Source of the DNA: Planctomycetota bacterium
GTDB taxonomy: Bacteria; Planctomycetota; B15-G4
DNA length: 52,983 bases
Direction: 5' to 3'
Assembly: GCA_003644265.1 (NCBI GenBank)
Contig: QNBX01000011.1
Location: 1-52,983, forward strand
Under the pieces are notes generated by a model. That model ran no database searches. It saw nothing but the letters and a program-made list of their open reading frames with translations, and was not told the DNA's origin. This document shows positions 17,183 through 24,746 of the stretch, piece after piece. A program made the translations under genes and the position numbers. Every line of letters begins with the position of its first letter. Positions within the stretch are counted from its first letter, which is position 1.

Positions 17183-19135
17183 CTAGCGCTCGACTCCGGC
17201 GCCTCCCGGGCGCACGCGCACGCGCAGGCTCAGCCCCAGCACGCAGAGCGCCGCCGCCAAGGCCACGCCCAGCGCCGCGCCGCGCACGCGCCCGGCGGAG
17301 CCCGCCAGCTCGTCGCCGCGCGCTCGCGCCTGCGCCACCAACGCCAGGTTGCCATCCAGCGCCCGGGCGATGGCGGGGTCGGCCACGACCTCGCGCGCCG
17401 TCTGCCAGCGTGACTGCGCCAGGCCCCACTCGCCGCGTTCATAGGCGAGGTTGCCCAGCAGCAGACCGGCCTGCACCCGCCGCAGCGGAAGCTCGCTCTG
17501 CAGCACGGGGGCCAGCAGCTGCTGCGCGTCGCTCCAGCGCGTCGCGCGCAGGGCGCTGCGCCCGCGGGCCAGCGCCGAGGCCTCGTCGCCGTTCTTGGAC
17601 GACAGCGGCGCCGAGCGGGGCTGAGGCTCCCACTCCCGTCGCCAGCTGCGGTGAGCCAGGGCCTCCAGGGGCGCGTGCCCGTCGCGCAGCAGGGTCCCGG
17701 ACAGCTCACCCAGCACGGACAAGCGCTCGGCGTCGAGGGTCCATTCCAGGGCCTCGTCCAGCTGAGCCTGCGCCAGCGCCTGGCTGACCCGGGACGGCGT
17801 CGGGGGCTCGTCGAGCCAGCCCAGCAAGAGCATGTTGCGCGTCCCCGGTACGCGGCCGGCCTGCACCACCTCGAACACGTGGGAGAGCGTCGCCGCCAGG
17901 GCCGCCACCACGGGATCCTCCAGCGACAGGCCGCCCACGTTGAGCGCCACCACGCCGCCGGAGAGCAAGCGCTCGCGCAGCAGCACGAAGAACTCGACCG
18001 TCGTCAGATGGGCTGGCAGGTAGATCTGCTGTGCAAAGGCGTCCACCAGGATGGCGCCGTACTGCGCGCGATCGAGCGCCACGGCCACGCGGCCGTCCAT
18101 GCCCGCCAGCACCCGCGTCTGCTCGGGCAGGTCGAACCAACGCCGCCCCAGCTCCACGATCTCGGCGTCGATCTCCACGCCGGTGACGCGCAGCTCCGGC
18201 GCCACCTGCGCCAGCTGCCAGGCCATGGTCCCGGCCGCGAGCCCCAGCACCAGCACGTCGGCGCGTCCGTCCGGGGCGCTCGGAGCCATCAGCGCCGGCA
18301 TGAGGAAGGCGTCGTAGTACGCGCCCGTGAGCACGCCCGTGGCCGGTCGCAGCGAGTGGTAGCTGTCGAGCCCTTCGTTCAGCAGCAGCGCCCGCGAGCC
18401 GTCGGGCCGTTGCACCACGCGCGCCACCTGGTAGGGCGTCTCGCGCGTGTCGAGCAGGCCCTCGATCGGCGCGGCGCCCGGCAGCGCGGCCGCGGCCAGG
18501 GGCAGCGCCAGCCAGAGCAGCAACGCGACGCGGGGCGGGCGCCGCCCCAGCAGCAAGGCGGAGCCCAACAGCAGCAGCCCGCCGGCCACCCGCACGGTGC
18601 CGGCCGAGCCCAGCTCGGGCAGCAGCACGTGGGTGGCGCCGAACGTGCCCACCAGGCTCCCGGCAGTGCCCGCGCCCAGCAGCCGCCCCACCACCCGTCC
18701 CGGCTCGCTGTGCGCCAACCGGGAACGCAGCACCAGCCACGGCGTGATGGCGCCCAGGGCCAACATGGGCGTGCCCAGCACCAGCAGCGCCACCAGCAAC
18801 GAGCCCCAGGTCACGAAGGGGCGCGCCTCCAACAGCGACAGCTCGCTCGGCAGCACACGCGGCGCCAGCCAGGCCACCAACTCGGGCTGGGCCAGCGCCA
18901 TGGCGCCGGCGGCCAGCAACAAGGCCGCGGGCCCGGGTCCGCGCTCGCGCTCGGCCCAACGACCGCCCAGCCACTGCCCCGCCGCCAAGGCCGCCAGCAC
19001 GACGCCGATGACGTTGGTCCAGACGAGCTGGCTCTGACCAAACCACGGCGCCGCGAGGCGCACGCCCATGAGCTCCAGCATCATCACCGCCGCGCCGGTG
19101 ATGGCGGCGACGACGATCAGGCGCGCGTCAGTCAC
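17183..19135 (-). CDS. Membrane protein with spermidine-synthase-like domain
   Basis: This is a 650-residue protein. Residues 1-225 form about eight membrane helices. Residues 235-470 form a Rossmann methyltransferase or aminopropyltransferase-like domain with VLVLGLAAGTMAWQLA, VTGVEIDAEIVELGRRWF and AILVDAFAQQIYLPAHL. The rest is TPR-like helices, ending in one membrane helix and an Arg-rich tail. The fused membrane/spermidine-synthase architecture is known in bacteria, but the substrate is not settled. The glycine loop is GLAAGT rather than GGGDG, so true spermidine synthesis is doubtful. GTG 19135 has GAGG upstream and follows the preceding gene by 13 nt. Confidence 0.8.
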   Translation of the reverse strand: MTDARLIVVAAITGAAVMMLELMGVRLAAPWFGQSQLVWTNVIGVVLAALAAGQWLGGRWAERERGPGPAALLLAAGAMALAQPELVAWLAPRVLPSELSLLEARPFVTWGSLLVALLVLGTPMLALGAITPWLVLRSRLAHSEPGRVVGRLLGAGTAGSLVGTFGATHVLLPELGSAGTVRVAGGLLLLGSALLLGRRPPRVALLLWLALPLAAAALPGAAPIEGLLDTRETPYQVARVVQRPDGSRALLLNEGLDSYHSLRPATGVLTGAYYDAFLMPALMAPSAPDGRADVLVLGLAAGTMAWQLAQVAPELRVTGVEIDAEIVELGRRWFDLPEQTRVLAGMDGRVAVALDRAQYGAILVDAFAQQIYLPAHLTTVEFFVLLRERLLSGGVVALNVGGLSLEDPVVAALAATLSHVFEVVQAGRVPGTRNMLLLGWLDEPPTPSRVSQALAQAQLDEALEWTLDAERLSVLGELSGTLLRDGHAPLEALAHRSWRREWEPQPRSAPLSSKNGDEASALARGRSALRATRWSDAQQLLAPVLQSELPLRRVQAGLLLGNLAYERGEWGLAQSRWQTAREVVADPAIARALDGNLALVAQARARGDELAGSAGRVRGAALGVALAAALCVLGLSLRVRVRPGGAGVER

Positions 19136-19148
19136 GCAGCCGGCCTCA

Positions 19149-20510
19149 TCAGCGGGCGATGTCCTCCACCAGGACCGTGTCGGTGTAGAGACCGTAGTCC
19201 TGGGAGTTGTTGTAGTAGCGGTTGTCGAGCAGCACGCGCAGGCTCGGGCGCGGCGTGCGCGAGGAGAGGGTCTCCCCGTTGACCACGATGGTGACCTTCT
19301 TGCTCATGTCCACCAACGCGTCGGACAAGAACACCTCCAGTTCGAAGATGTTCACGGTCTCGATCTCGATGCGGTTGCTCTCGCGATCGGCGACGGCGTG
19401 CAGGCGCGGGAAGTCCGCGTCATCGGGCTTGGCGGTGACCCGGCGGTTGATCTCGCCCGCCTTGCACCAGTCCTTGGCCTGAAAGCGGATGTCGCCCAGC
19501 TTGTAGTGGATCTCCTTGGGCGCCAGGTCCTTGCGCACACCTTCCAGCCACGTGCCAAAGGCCGCGTTGGTGTCGGCGGACGGCGCCAGGGACGAGCCCT
19601 CATCCGCCACGACGGTCGCGGCGTCAGCGCTCTTCAGCAGCTCCTGCAGCGCCTCGAGCTGGGCCGGGTCTCCGTCCTCGGCACCGGCCACGTAGATGAC
19701 CGGCACGCCCTTCAGGTTCTCACCGATGATGCCCGCCTCCGGGATGGCCGCGGAGCGCAGCGCCAAGCCGCCAAAGAAGGACGATGTGGTGGCGATGCGC
19801 AGGGCGTCGCCCCCCGCTTCTCTCCACCCATCGAGCACCACGCGGGAGCGGTCGAAGCGCACCTGCTCGAGCAGCACGCGGAAGGAAGTGTAGAAGGCAT
19901 AGAGCCCTTCGTCGGTGCTCCAGGAGCCCTCGATCTCCTTGGACTTCAGCTTGCGCCCCGAGCCCTCATCGGGACCCAACGGAATGATGATGATGTGGGT
20001 CTCAAGCAGCTCGCCGTACATGGCCGCGCCCAACTCCTTGACCTTGTCCTCGAGCGCGCGCGCCGACAGCCCCAGGCTGGGCTTGAGCCCGACGATGACC
20101 GGCAGCAGGTCTTTGGTCTTCTTGTAGGCCGTGGGCAGCGACAACATCACGCCCAGGCTGACGTCGTCGTAGGTCTCCACGAAGGCGTGCTTGAAGAAGC
20201 CCTTGCCCGCGTATGACTTGAACTCCCGCGGCACCTGCTTGGCAAACTCGAGCATGCGCTCCAGGTCGCCCAGGTAGCTCAGCAGCGGGTCCTTGGCCTT
20301 GGCCTTCTTGGCCGATTTCTCGAGCACCGAGGTGATCGACTCGAGCAGCTCCTGCTGTTCGGTGCGCTCGTCATCCCCCAGCGCCGTGTAGTACTCGAGC
20401 ACGTCCTTGGCGGCCTTCTCGAGGTCCTTGTCCGGCAGCCCGGCGCTCGAGAGCTCGCCCTCCGCAAACAGACACAGCGACATCAAGGACAGCAGCAGTC
20501 GAGCGATCAT
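19149..20510 (-). CDS. Secreted protein resembling an alpha/beta hydrolase
   Basis: This is a 453-residue protein with a signal peptide (MIARLLLSLMSLCLFAEG). A charged helical region with a KKAKAKD stretch (about 25-95) is followed by a region that reads like an alpha/beta-hydrolase core (SLPTAYKKTKDLLPVIVGLKP, VPVIYVAGAEDG). Where a nucleophile elbow G-x-S-x-G is expected, the sequence is VVLDGWREAGGDALR, with no Ser. It is therefore probably not a serine hydrolase, or my fold call is wrong. The C-terminus has a beta-rich stretch with an NNSQDYGLY segment. GAGGAG lies 5 nt before ATG 20510. It has its own promoter and probably drives the spermidine-synthase-like gene. Confidence 0.6.
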   Translation of the reverse strand: MIARLLLSLMSLCLFAEGELSSAGLPDKDLEKAAKDVLEYYTALGDDERTEQQELLESITSVLEKSAKKAKAKDPLLSYLGDLERMLEFAKQVPREFKSYAGKGFFKHAFVETYDDVSLGVMLSLPTAYKKTKDLLPVIVGLKPSLGLSARALEDKVKELGAAMYGELLETHIIIIPLGPDEGSGRKLKSKEIEGSWSTDEGLYAFYTSFRVLLEQVRFDRSRVVLDGWREAGGDALRIATTSSFFGGLALRSAAIPEAGIIGENLKGVPVIYVAGAEDGDPAQLEALQELLKSADAATVVADEGSSLAPSADTNAAFGTWLEGVRKDLAPKEIHYKLGDIRFQAKDWCKAGEINRRVTAKPDDADFPRLHAVADRESNRIEIETVNIFELEVFLSDALVDMSKKVTIVVNGETLSSRTPRPSLRVLLDNRYYNNSQDYGLYTDTVLVEDIAR

Positions 20511-20538
20511 GGCGTCTCCTCACGGCGGGAACCGGGTG

Positions 20539-20566
20539 AGTGTAGTCGGGTCGAGGTGGGGATCAA
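20539..20566 (-). promoter_or_regulatory. Sigma70-type promoter for the hydrolase-like gene
   Basis: On the minus strand TTGATC (20566-20561), 16-nt spacer, TACACT (20544-20539). It lies 28 nt before ATG 20510 and upstream of a GAGGAG ribosome site. Confidence 0.6.
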
Positions 20567-20579
20567 TACAGACATGACT

Positions 20580-21971
20580 CTAGCGCCCCACGCGCAGGTC
20601 GTGACGGGCAACGAGCGCTCGGGCGCGGTCTGGCTCCTGGTCCAGCACCGCATCCAGCAGAGAGGCCGCGCGGGCGCGCTGCTCAGATCCCAGGGCGCTC
20701 AGCAGCAGGGCCAGGTTCTCCTGGGCGTCGATGGCCCCCGGCAGGGCCACGGCCTGCTCCAGCAGGGACTGGGCTCGCGGCATGTCCCCGGCACCCCAGG
20801 CCGCCAGGCCCGCGTCGTTGAGCACGTCGGAGCGCCCGGGGCTGCGCTGCATGAGCGTGGCAAAGGCCTGCTCGGCCTCGGCCGCCTGGCCGGCTTTCCA
20901 CAGGATCAGGGCGCGGTTCCAGAGCACCAGTTCGTGGCGCGGCTCCACGGCCAACAAGGCGTCGCAGGCCGCCAGGGCCTCGGGGTGCCGGCGCAGGGCC
21001 GCCAGGCGGCCGATCGCCACCAGGGCCTGATCGAGCGAGGCCCAGTCGCGCTCGGCCACCAGGGGCAGCAGCAGCTCCAGCGCGTCCTGCGGGCGACCGG
21101 CCGCCATGAGGTGGCTGGCGTGGGCGCGATCGATCTTCGCCGTGCGGCCCTCGCTGCCGGCCGCAAACGCCGCCAAGGCCGCGTCCGCCTGCCCGAGCTG
21201 AAGCAGCGCGTGAGCGCGGTGCCAGGACAGCAGCGCGTCGGCCTGCCAGTCCTCTCGCTCCCGCATCAGGTCGAGACGCTGCAGCCGCGCGGCCGCGTCG
21301 CGCCGCCCCGGCGCGAGCGTGCCCAGCACGCCCAGCAGCTCGTCCAACCAGGCGTCCGAAGCGGCCAGCGCCTGTTCGAATGCGTCCCAGGACGAGCTCT
21401 CGTCGCCCGCACCCGCCTGCGCCAGCGCGAGCTGCAACGAGAAGCTGGAGCGCTCCGGCGCCGCCGCGGCCGCGCGCAGATACCAGTCCAGCGCGCCCGC
21501 CTCCTCGCGCTGCTCGCACAGCAGGCCGCGCACGAAGGCCGCCATGGGCTGGGCCGTGCGCTGCCAGCGCAGCTCGCAGTCCTGCGCCAGCTGCTCGGCC
21601 AGTTGCACCGCGCCACCCTGCGCCCAGGCGCCGCGGGTGCGTGCCCAGCCCGCCTCGAGCTGCCAGTCCGCCACGTCGTCGCCGTGGGGCCCGGTGACAT
21701 CGAGTCGCGCGAGGTGCTGCACGGCGCGATCCAGGAACGAGCGCGAGAGATCACGCGCCACGCGGTCGCCATCGATCAGCTGCAGTCCCTGCCTCAGCAG
21801 GTCGCGGCCGGTCCAGTAGTGGGCCCGCGCATCATCGGAGTCGGCCTGCAGCCGCTCCCCCGCCAGGTCGCGCAGCTCGCTCCAGCGCCCGTCGCGCGCC
21901 AGCTCGTCCAGCGGATCGAGTTGCTGGGCCGAACAGAGCTGCAAGGCGACGAGCAGCAGCAGCGCGCCCAC
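20580..21971 (-). CDS. Secreted TPR-repeat protein
   Basis: This is a 463-residue protein with a hydrophobic N-terminus (GALLLLVALQLCSAQQ) ending in a probable signal cleavage site, then TPR or TPR-like helical pairs. Examples are ARAHYWTGRDLLRQG, AHALLQLGQADAALAAF, LVLWNRALILWKAGQAAEAEQAF and LNDAGLAAWGAGDMPRAQSLL. The function is unknown; such proteins usually scaffold periplasmic complexes. The start is GTG 21971, three nt after the purM stop, so it belongs to the NUDIX-purM operon. The combination with purM appears to be housekeeping sharing rather than a functional link. Confidence 0.8.
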   Translation of the reverse strand: MGALLLLVALQLCSAQQLDPLDELARDGRWSELRDLAGERLQADSDDARAHYWTGRDLLRQGLQLIDGDRVARDLSRSFLDRAVQHLARLDVTGPHGDDVADWQLEAGWARTRGAWAQGGAVQLAEQLAQDCELRWQRTAQPMAAFVRGLLCEQREEAGALDWYLRAAAAAPERSSFSLQLALAQAGAGDESSSWDAFEQALAASDAWLDELLGVLGTLAPGRRDAAARLQRLDLMREREDWQADALLSWHRAHALLQLGQADAALAAFAAGSEGRTAKIDRAHASHLMAAGRPQDALELLLPLVAERDWASLDQALVAIGRLAALRRHPEALAACDALLAVEPRHELVLWNRALILWKAGQAAEAEQAFATLMQRSPGRSDVLNDAGLAAWGAGDMPRAQSLLEQAVALPGAIDAQENLALLLSALGSEQRARAASLLDAVLDQEPDRARALVARHDLRVGR

Positions 21972-21974
21972 GCA

Positions 21975-23033
21975 TCAGAGCTCGGGAGAGCCTGCGTAGC
22001 GCACGCCGGTGCCCGCTTCGATGCACCCGAGCCGCACGGGCTGCTCGCCCGCCTGCACCAGCGTCTGCTCGACGCGGGTGAGCTCGTCCGGGTCGAGCAC
22101 CAGCACCAGCCCGAGGCCCATGTTGAAGGTGCGGTCCATCTCGTCGCGGGTCACGGGGCCGAGGCGCGCCAGCTCGCGGAACAGCGCCGGGACCTGCCAG
22201 GCGTCGCGGTCCACGACGGCGCCCAGGCCCTCGGGCAGCACGCGCGGGATGTTGTCGCTGAAGCCGCCGCCGGTGATGTGCGCCAGAGCGTGCAGCGCGG
22301 GGTCGGTCAGCAGCGGACGCATGACGTTGAGGTAGCAGCGGTGCACGGCCAGCAACGCGTCGCCGATGGAGCCATCCAGCCCCGGCAGCGTGTCGTTTGC
22401 GTCGAGCCCCTCGCGCTCAAACAGGATCTTCTGCGCCAGGGAGTAGCCGTTGGTGTGCAGCCCACTGCTGCGCAGGGCCAGCAGCACGTCGCCCTCGCGC
22501 ACGCGCTCCGCACCCAGCAGGCGCTCGCGATCCACCACGCCCACGATGAACCCCGCCAGGTCGAAGTCCTCGTTGGAGTAGACGCCGGGCATCTCCGCCG
22601 TCTCGCCGCCGATGAGCGCCACGCCGTTCTGCTTACAGGCGCTGGCGAAGCCCTTGACGATCTCGGCCAGACGCCCGGGCGGGAAGTGGCCGGCGGCCAC
22701 GTAGTCCATGAAGAACAGCGGCTCGGCGCCCATGACCAGGATGTCGTCGATGCAGTGGTTCACCAGGTCGGCGCCGAGGGTGTCGAAGCGCCCGGTGCGG
22801 CGCGCCACCAGCAGCTTGGTGCCCACGCCGTCCGTGCTGGACACCAGCACCGGGTCGTCCATAGAACGGAAGTCGGCCCGGAACAGGGCGCCGAAACCGC
22901 CGATGCCGCTCAAGACACGCGGGTCGGTGCGCGTCTCCGCGGCCAGCTTGCCCACGTCGCGCAGGGCTTCGGTGGTGGCGTCGATGTCGACGCCGGCGTC
23001 GCGGTAGGTCAGTGGAGTGCGTTCGGTCACCAT
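21975..23033 (-). CDS. purM: Phosphoribosylformylglycinamidine cyclo-ligase
   Basis: PurM (352 residues, normal length) makes aminoimidazole ribotide from formylglycinamidine ribotide with ATP in purine synthesis. Family motifs are in order: GIGGFGALF, STDGVGTKLLVA, NHCIDDILVMGAEPLFFMDY, LIGGETAEMPGVY, SSGLHTNGYSLA, AHITGGGFSDNIPRVLP and GLGLVLVL. A strong GGGAGGA site before ATG 23033 lies inside the end of the NUDIX gene, with which it overlaps by 7 nt. No other purine gene is in the window. Confidence 0.96.
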   Translation of the reverse strand: MVTERTPLTYRDAGVDIDATTEALRDVGKLAAETRTDPRVLSGIGGFGALFRADFRSMDDPVLVSSTDGVGTKLLVARRTGRFDTLGADLVNHCIDDILVMGAEPLFFMDYVAAGHFPPGRLAEIVKGFASACKQNGVALIGGETAEMPGVYSNEDFDLAGFIVGVVDRERLLGAERVREGDVLLALRSSGLHTNGYSLAQKILFEREGLDANDTLPGLDGSIGDALLAVHRCYLNVMRPLLTDPALHALAHITGGGFSDNIPRVLPEGLGAVVDRDAWQVPALFRELARLGPVTRDEMDRTFNMGLGLVLVLDPDELTRVEQTLVQAGEQPVRLGCIEAGTGVRYAGSPEL

Positions 23034-23533
23034 GGTCGGTCCTCCCCTCGACTCAGCCGGTCGAGGATGATGCGGTCATTGCGAAAAGCCAGGTCGTCGG
23101 GCAGCGCGTCCAGCGGGACGAAGGCCACCTCGTCACATGCGTCGCCGGGGGCCAGCTCACCGGCCAGCTCCTCGCCGGAGTAGACCACCAACAGGCCCGG
23201 GTTGCGCGGGTCGTCCAGGCTGGCCATCACATCCAGCAGGCCCGTGAGCCGCACGGCCAGGCCGGTCTCCTCACGCACCTCGCGGGCGGCGGCGGTCTCG
23301 GGCGTCTCATCGATCTCCTGGAACCCGGCGGGCAGGCTCCAGGCGCCGGCGCGGGGCCCAAGGGCCCGCCGCACCAGCAGCACCTGGCCCTCGCGCAACA
23401 CGGCCACGGCGGCCGCAGGCACGGGATTCTCGTAGGCCACCAGCTGACACGCGGGGCAGGCGAGACGCTCGCGACGCTCCAGCTCACGCGGCTCGAGCGC
23501 TGTGCCGCAGGCGGTGCAATGGCGAGGTCGCAT
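23027..23533 (-). CDS. NUDIX hydrolase with N-terminal zinc ribbon
   Basis: This is a 168-residue protein. Residues 4-30 form a zinc-ribbon motif (CTACG, then CPACQ), and the NUDIX box GFQEIDETPETAAAREVREE follows, with all catalytic Glu residues. This pair of domains resembles NudC-type or ADP-ribose-type pyrophosphatases, but the protein is shorter than NudC. The substrate is not determined. ATG 23533 was chosen because it directly precedes the zinc ribbon, and because TATCAT ends 8 nt before it, consistent with a leaderless transcript. It heads the NUDIX-purM-TPR operon and is divergent from dxr across 46 nt. Confidence 0.9.
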   Translation of the reverse strand: MRPRHCTACGTALEPRELERRERLACPACQLVAYENPVPAAAVAVLREGQVLLVRRALGPRAGAWSLPAGFQEIDETPETAAAREVREETGLAVRLTGLLDVMASLDDPRNPGLLVVYSGEELAGELAPGDACDEVAFVPLDALPDDLAFRNDRIILDRLSRGEDRPW

Positions 23534-23541
23534 GCGGCCCA

Positions 23542-23570
23542 ATGATACCAAGGGCGCACAACGCTATACT
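23542..23570. promoter_or_regulatory. Compact divergent promoter pair between NUDIX and dxr
   Basis: The 46-nt gap holds TATCAT on the minus strand (23547-23542), 8 nt from the NUDIX ATG, and TATACT on the plus strand (23565-23570), 9 nt from the dxr ATG. Neither start has a Shine-Dalgarno sequence. Each -10 box falls about where the -35 region of the other would be, so the two promoters probably exclude each other. Confidence 0.6.
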
Positions 23571-23579
23571 CGCTCGATC

Positions 23580-24746
23580 ATGGTCCGACGCGTGCTCGTT
23601 CTCGGCTCAACAGGCTCCGTCGGGCGTCAGGCGCTCGACGTGCTCGATGGTTTGGAGCTCAGCCACCGGGTCGTGGGCCTGTCCGCGGCCACCTCGGCCC
23701 GCCTGCTCAGCCAGCAGGCGGCAGCCACCGGGGCCGAGGCCGTGTGCCTGACCGAGACCCAGGCCGCGTCCGGGCTGAGCCTGCCCGGCGGCTGCAGGCT
23801 GTTCACCGGCGCCGAGGGCCTGCTTGAGCTGCTGGAGGCCACCCGCCCCGACGTGGTGGTCTGCTCCATCACGGGCGCCGCGGGCCTGCCCTCCACCCTG
23901 GCCGCGGCCGAGGCCGGCGCCGATCTGGCCCTGGCCAACAAGGAGAGCCTGGTGCTGGCCGGGGGCTTGGTCAAGGCAGCCTGCGCCCGCAGCGGCGCCC
24001 GGCTGCTGCCGGTGGACAGCGAGCACTCCGCGGTCTTCCAGTGCCTGCAGGGCGAGCACGCCGCCGGTGTTCGACGCATCGTGCTGACCGCCAGCGGCGG
24101 GCCCTTCCGTGGATACAGCGCCGAGCAGCTGGCCGCCGTCACGGTGGAGCAGGCGCTCGACCACCCCTGCTGGGACATGGGGCCGCGCATCACGATCGAC
24201 TCGGCCACGCTCATGAACAAGGGCCTGGAGGTGGTGGAGGCCTGCCACCTGTTCGACGTGGGCCCCGAGCTGGTCGACGTGGTGGTCCATCCCCAGAGCG
24301 TGGTGCACTCCATGGTGGAGTTCGTGGACGGCGCGGTCATGGCCCAGCTGGGCCCGCCCGACATGCGCCTGCCCATCCGCTACGCCCTGGGCTTCCCTGA
24401 GCGCATCGCCTCGGGAGCCGGGCCCGTCGACATCACCAGCCTCTCGGGCCTGACCTTCGAGACGCCCGACCCCGAGACCTTCCCGTGCCTGGGCGTGGGC
24501 TATCGCATCGCGCGCGAGGGCGGGCTGGCGGGCGCCATCGCCAACGCCGCCAACGAGGTGGCGGTGGGCGCCTTCCTGGAGGGCCGGCTGCCCTTCAACG
24601 CCATCCCCGTGCTGGTCGACGGGGCGCTCGATCAACACCGCGCGCGGGAGGCTCCTGACCTGCCCAGCATCCTGGCCATGGACGCCGAGGTGCGCGCGAC
24701 CACGGCCGCCGCCATCGAACTCCCCGCCCCCGACCCAACCCCATGA
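23580..24746 (+). CDS. dxr: 1-deoxy-D-xylulose 5-phosphate reductoisomerase
   Basis: Dxr (388 residues) catalyses the first committed step of the MEP isoprenoid pathway, using NADPH. The sequence shows the NADPH loop VLGSTGSVGRQALDVL, LALANKESLVLAG, LLPVDSEHSAVFQCLQG, the substrate loop LTASGGPFRG, TIDSATLMNKGLEVVEACHLF and VHPQSVVHSMVEF. All metal and substrate residues are present. ATG 23580 follows a TATACT box by 9 nt. The stop overlaps the rseP-like ATG by 4 nt. In many bacteria dxr and rseP sit in a uppS-cdsA-dxr-rseP cluster; the first two are missing here. Confidence 0.97.
   Translation: MVRRVLVLGSTGSVGRQALDVLDGLELSHRVVGLSAATSARLLSQQAAATGAEAVCLTETQAASGLSLPGGCRLFTGAEGLLELLEATRPDVVVCSITGAAGLPSTLAAAEAGADLALANKESLVLAGGLVKAACARSGARLLPVDSEHSAVFQCLQGEHAAGVRRIVLTASGGPFRGYSAEQLAAVTVEQALDHPCWDMGPRITIDSATLMNKGLEVVEACHLFDVGPELVDVVVHPQSVVHSMVEFVDGAVMAQLGPPDMRLPIRYALGFPERIASGAGPVDITSLSGLTFETPDPETFPCLGVGYRIAREGGLAGAIANAANEVAVGAFLEGRLPFNAIPVLVDGALDQHRAREAPDLPSILAMDAEVRATTAAAIELPAPDPTP

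Noticed and set aside
20556..23183. A plus-strand open frame of 875 codons
   Set aside because: Antisense to the TPR and purM genes; no start region, no motifs and a composition typical of GC-rich shadows.
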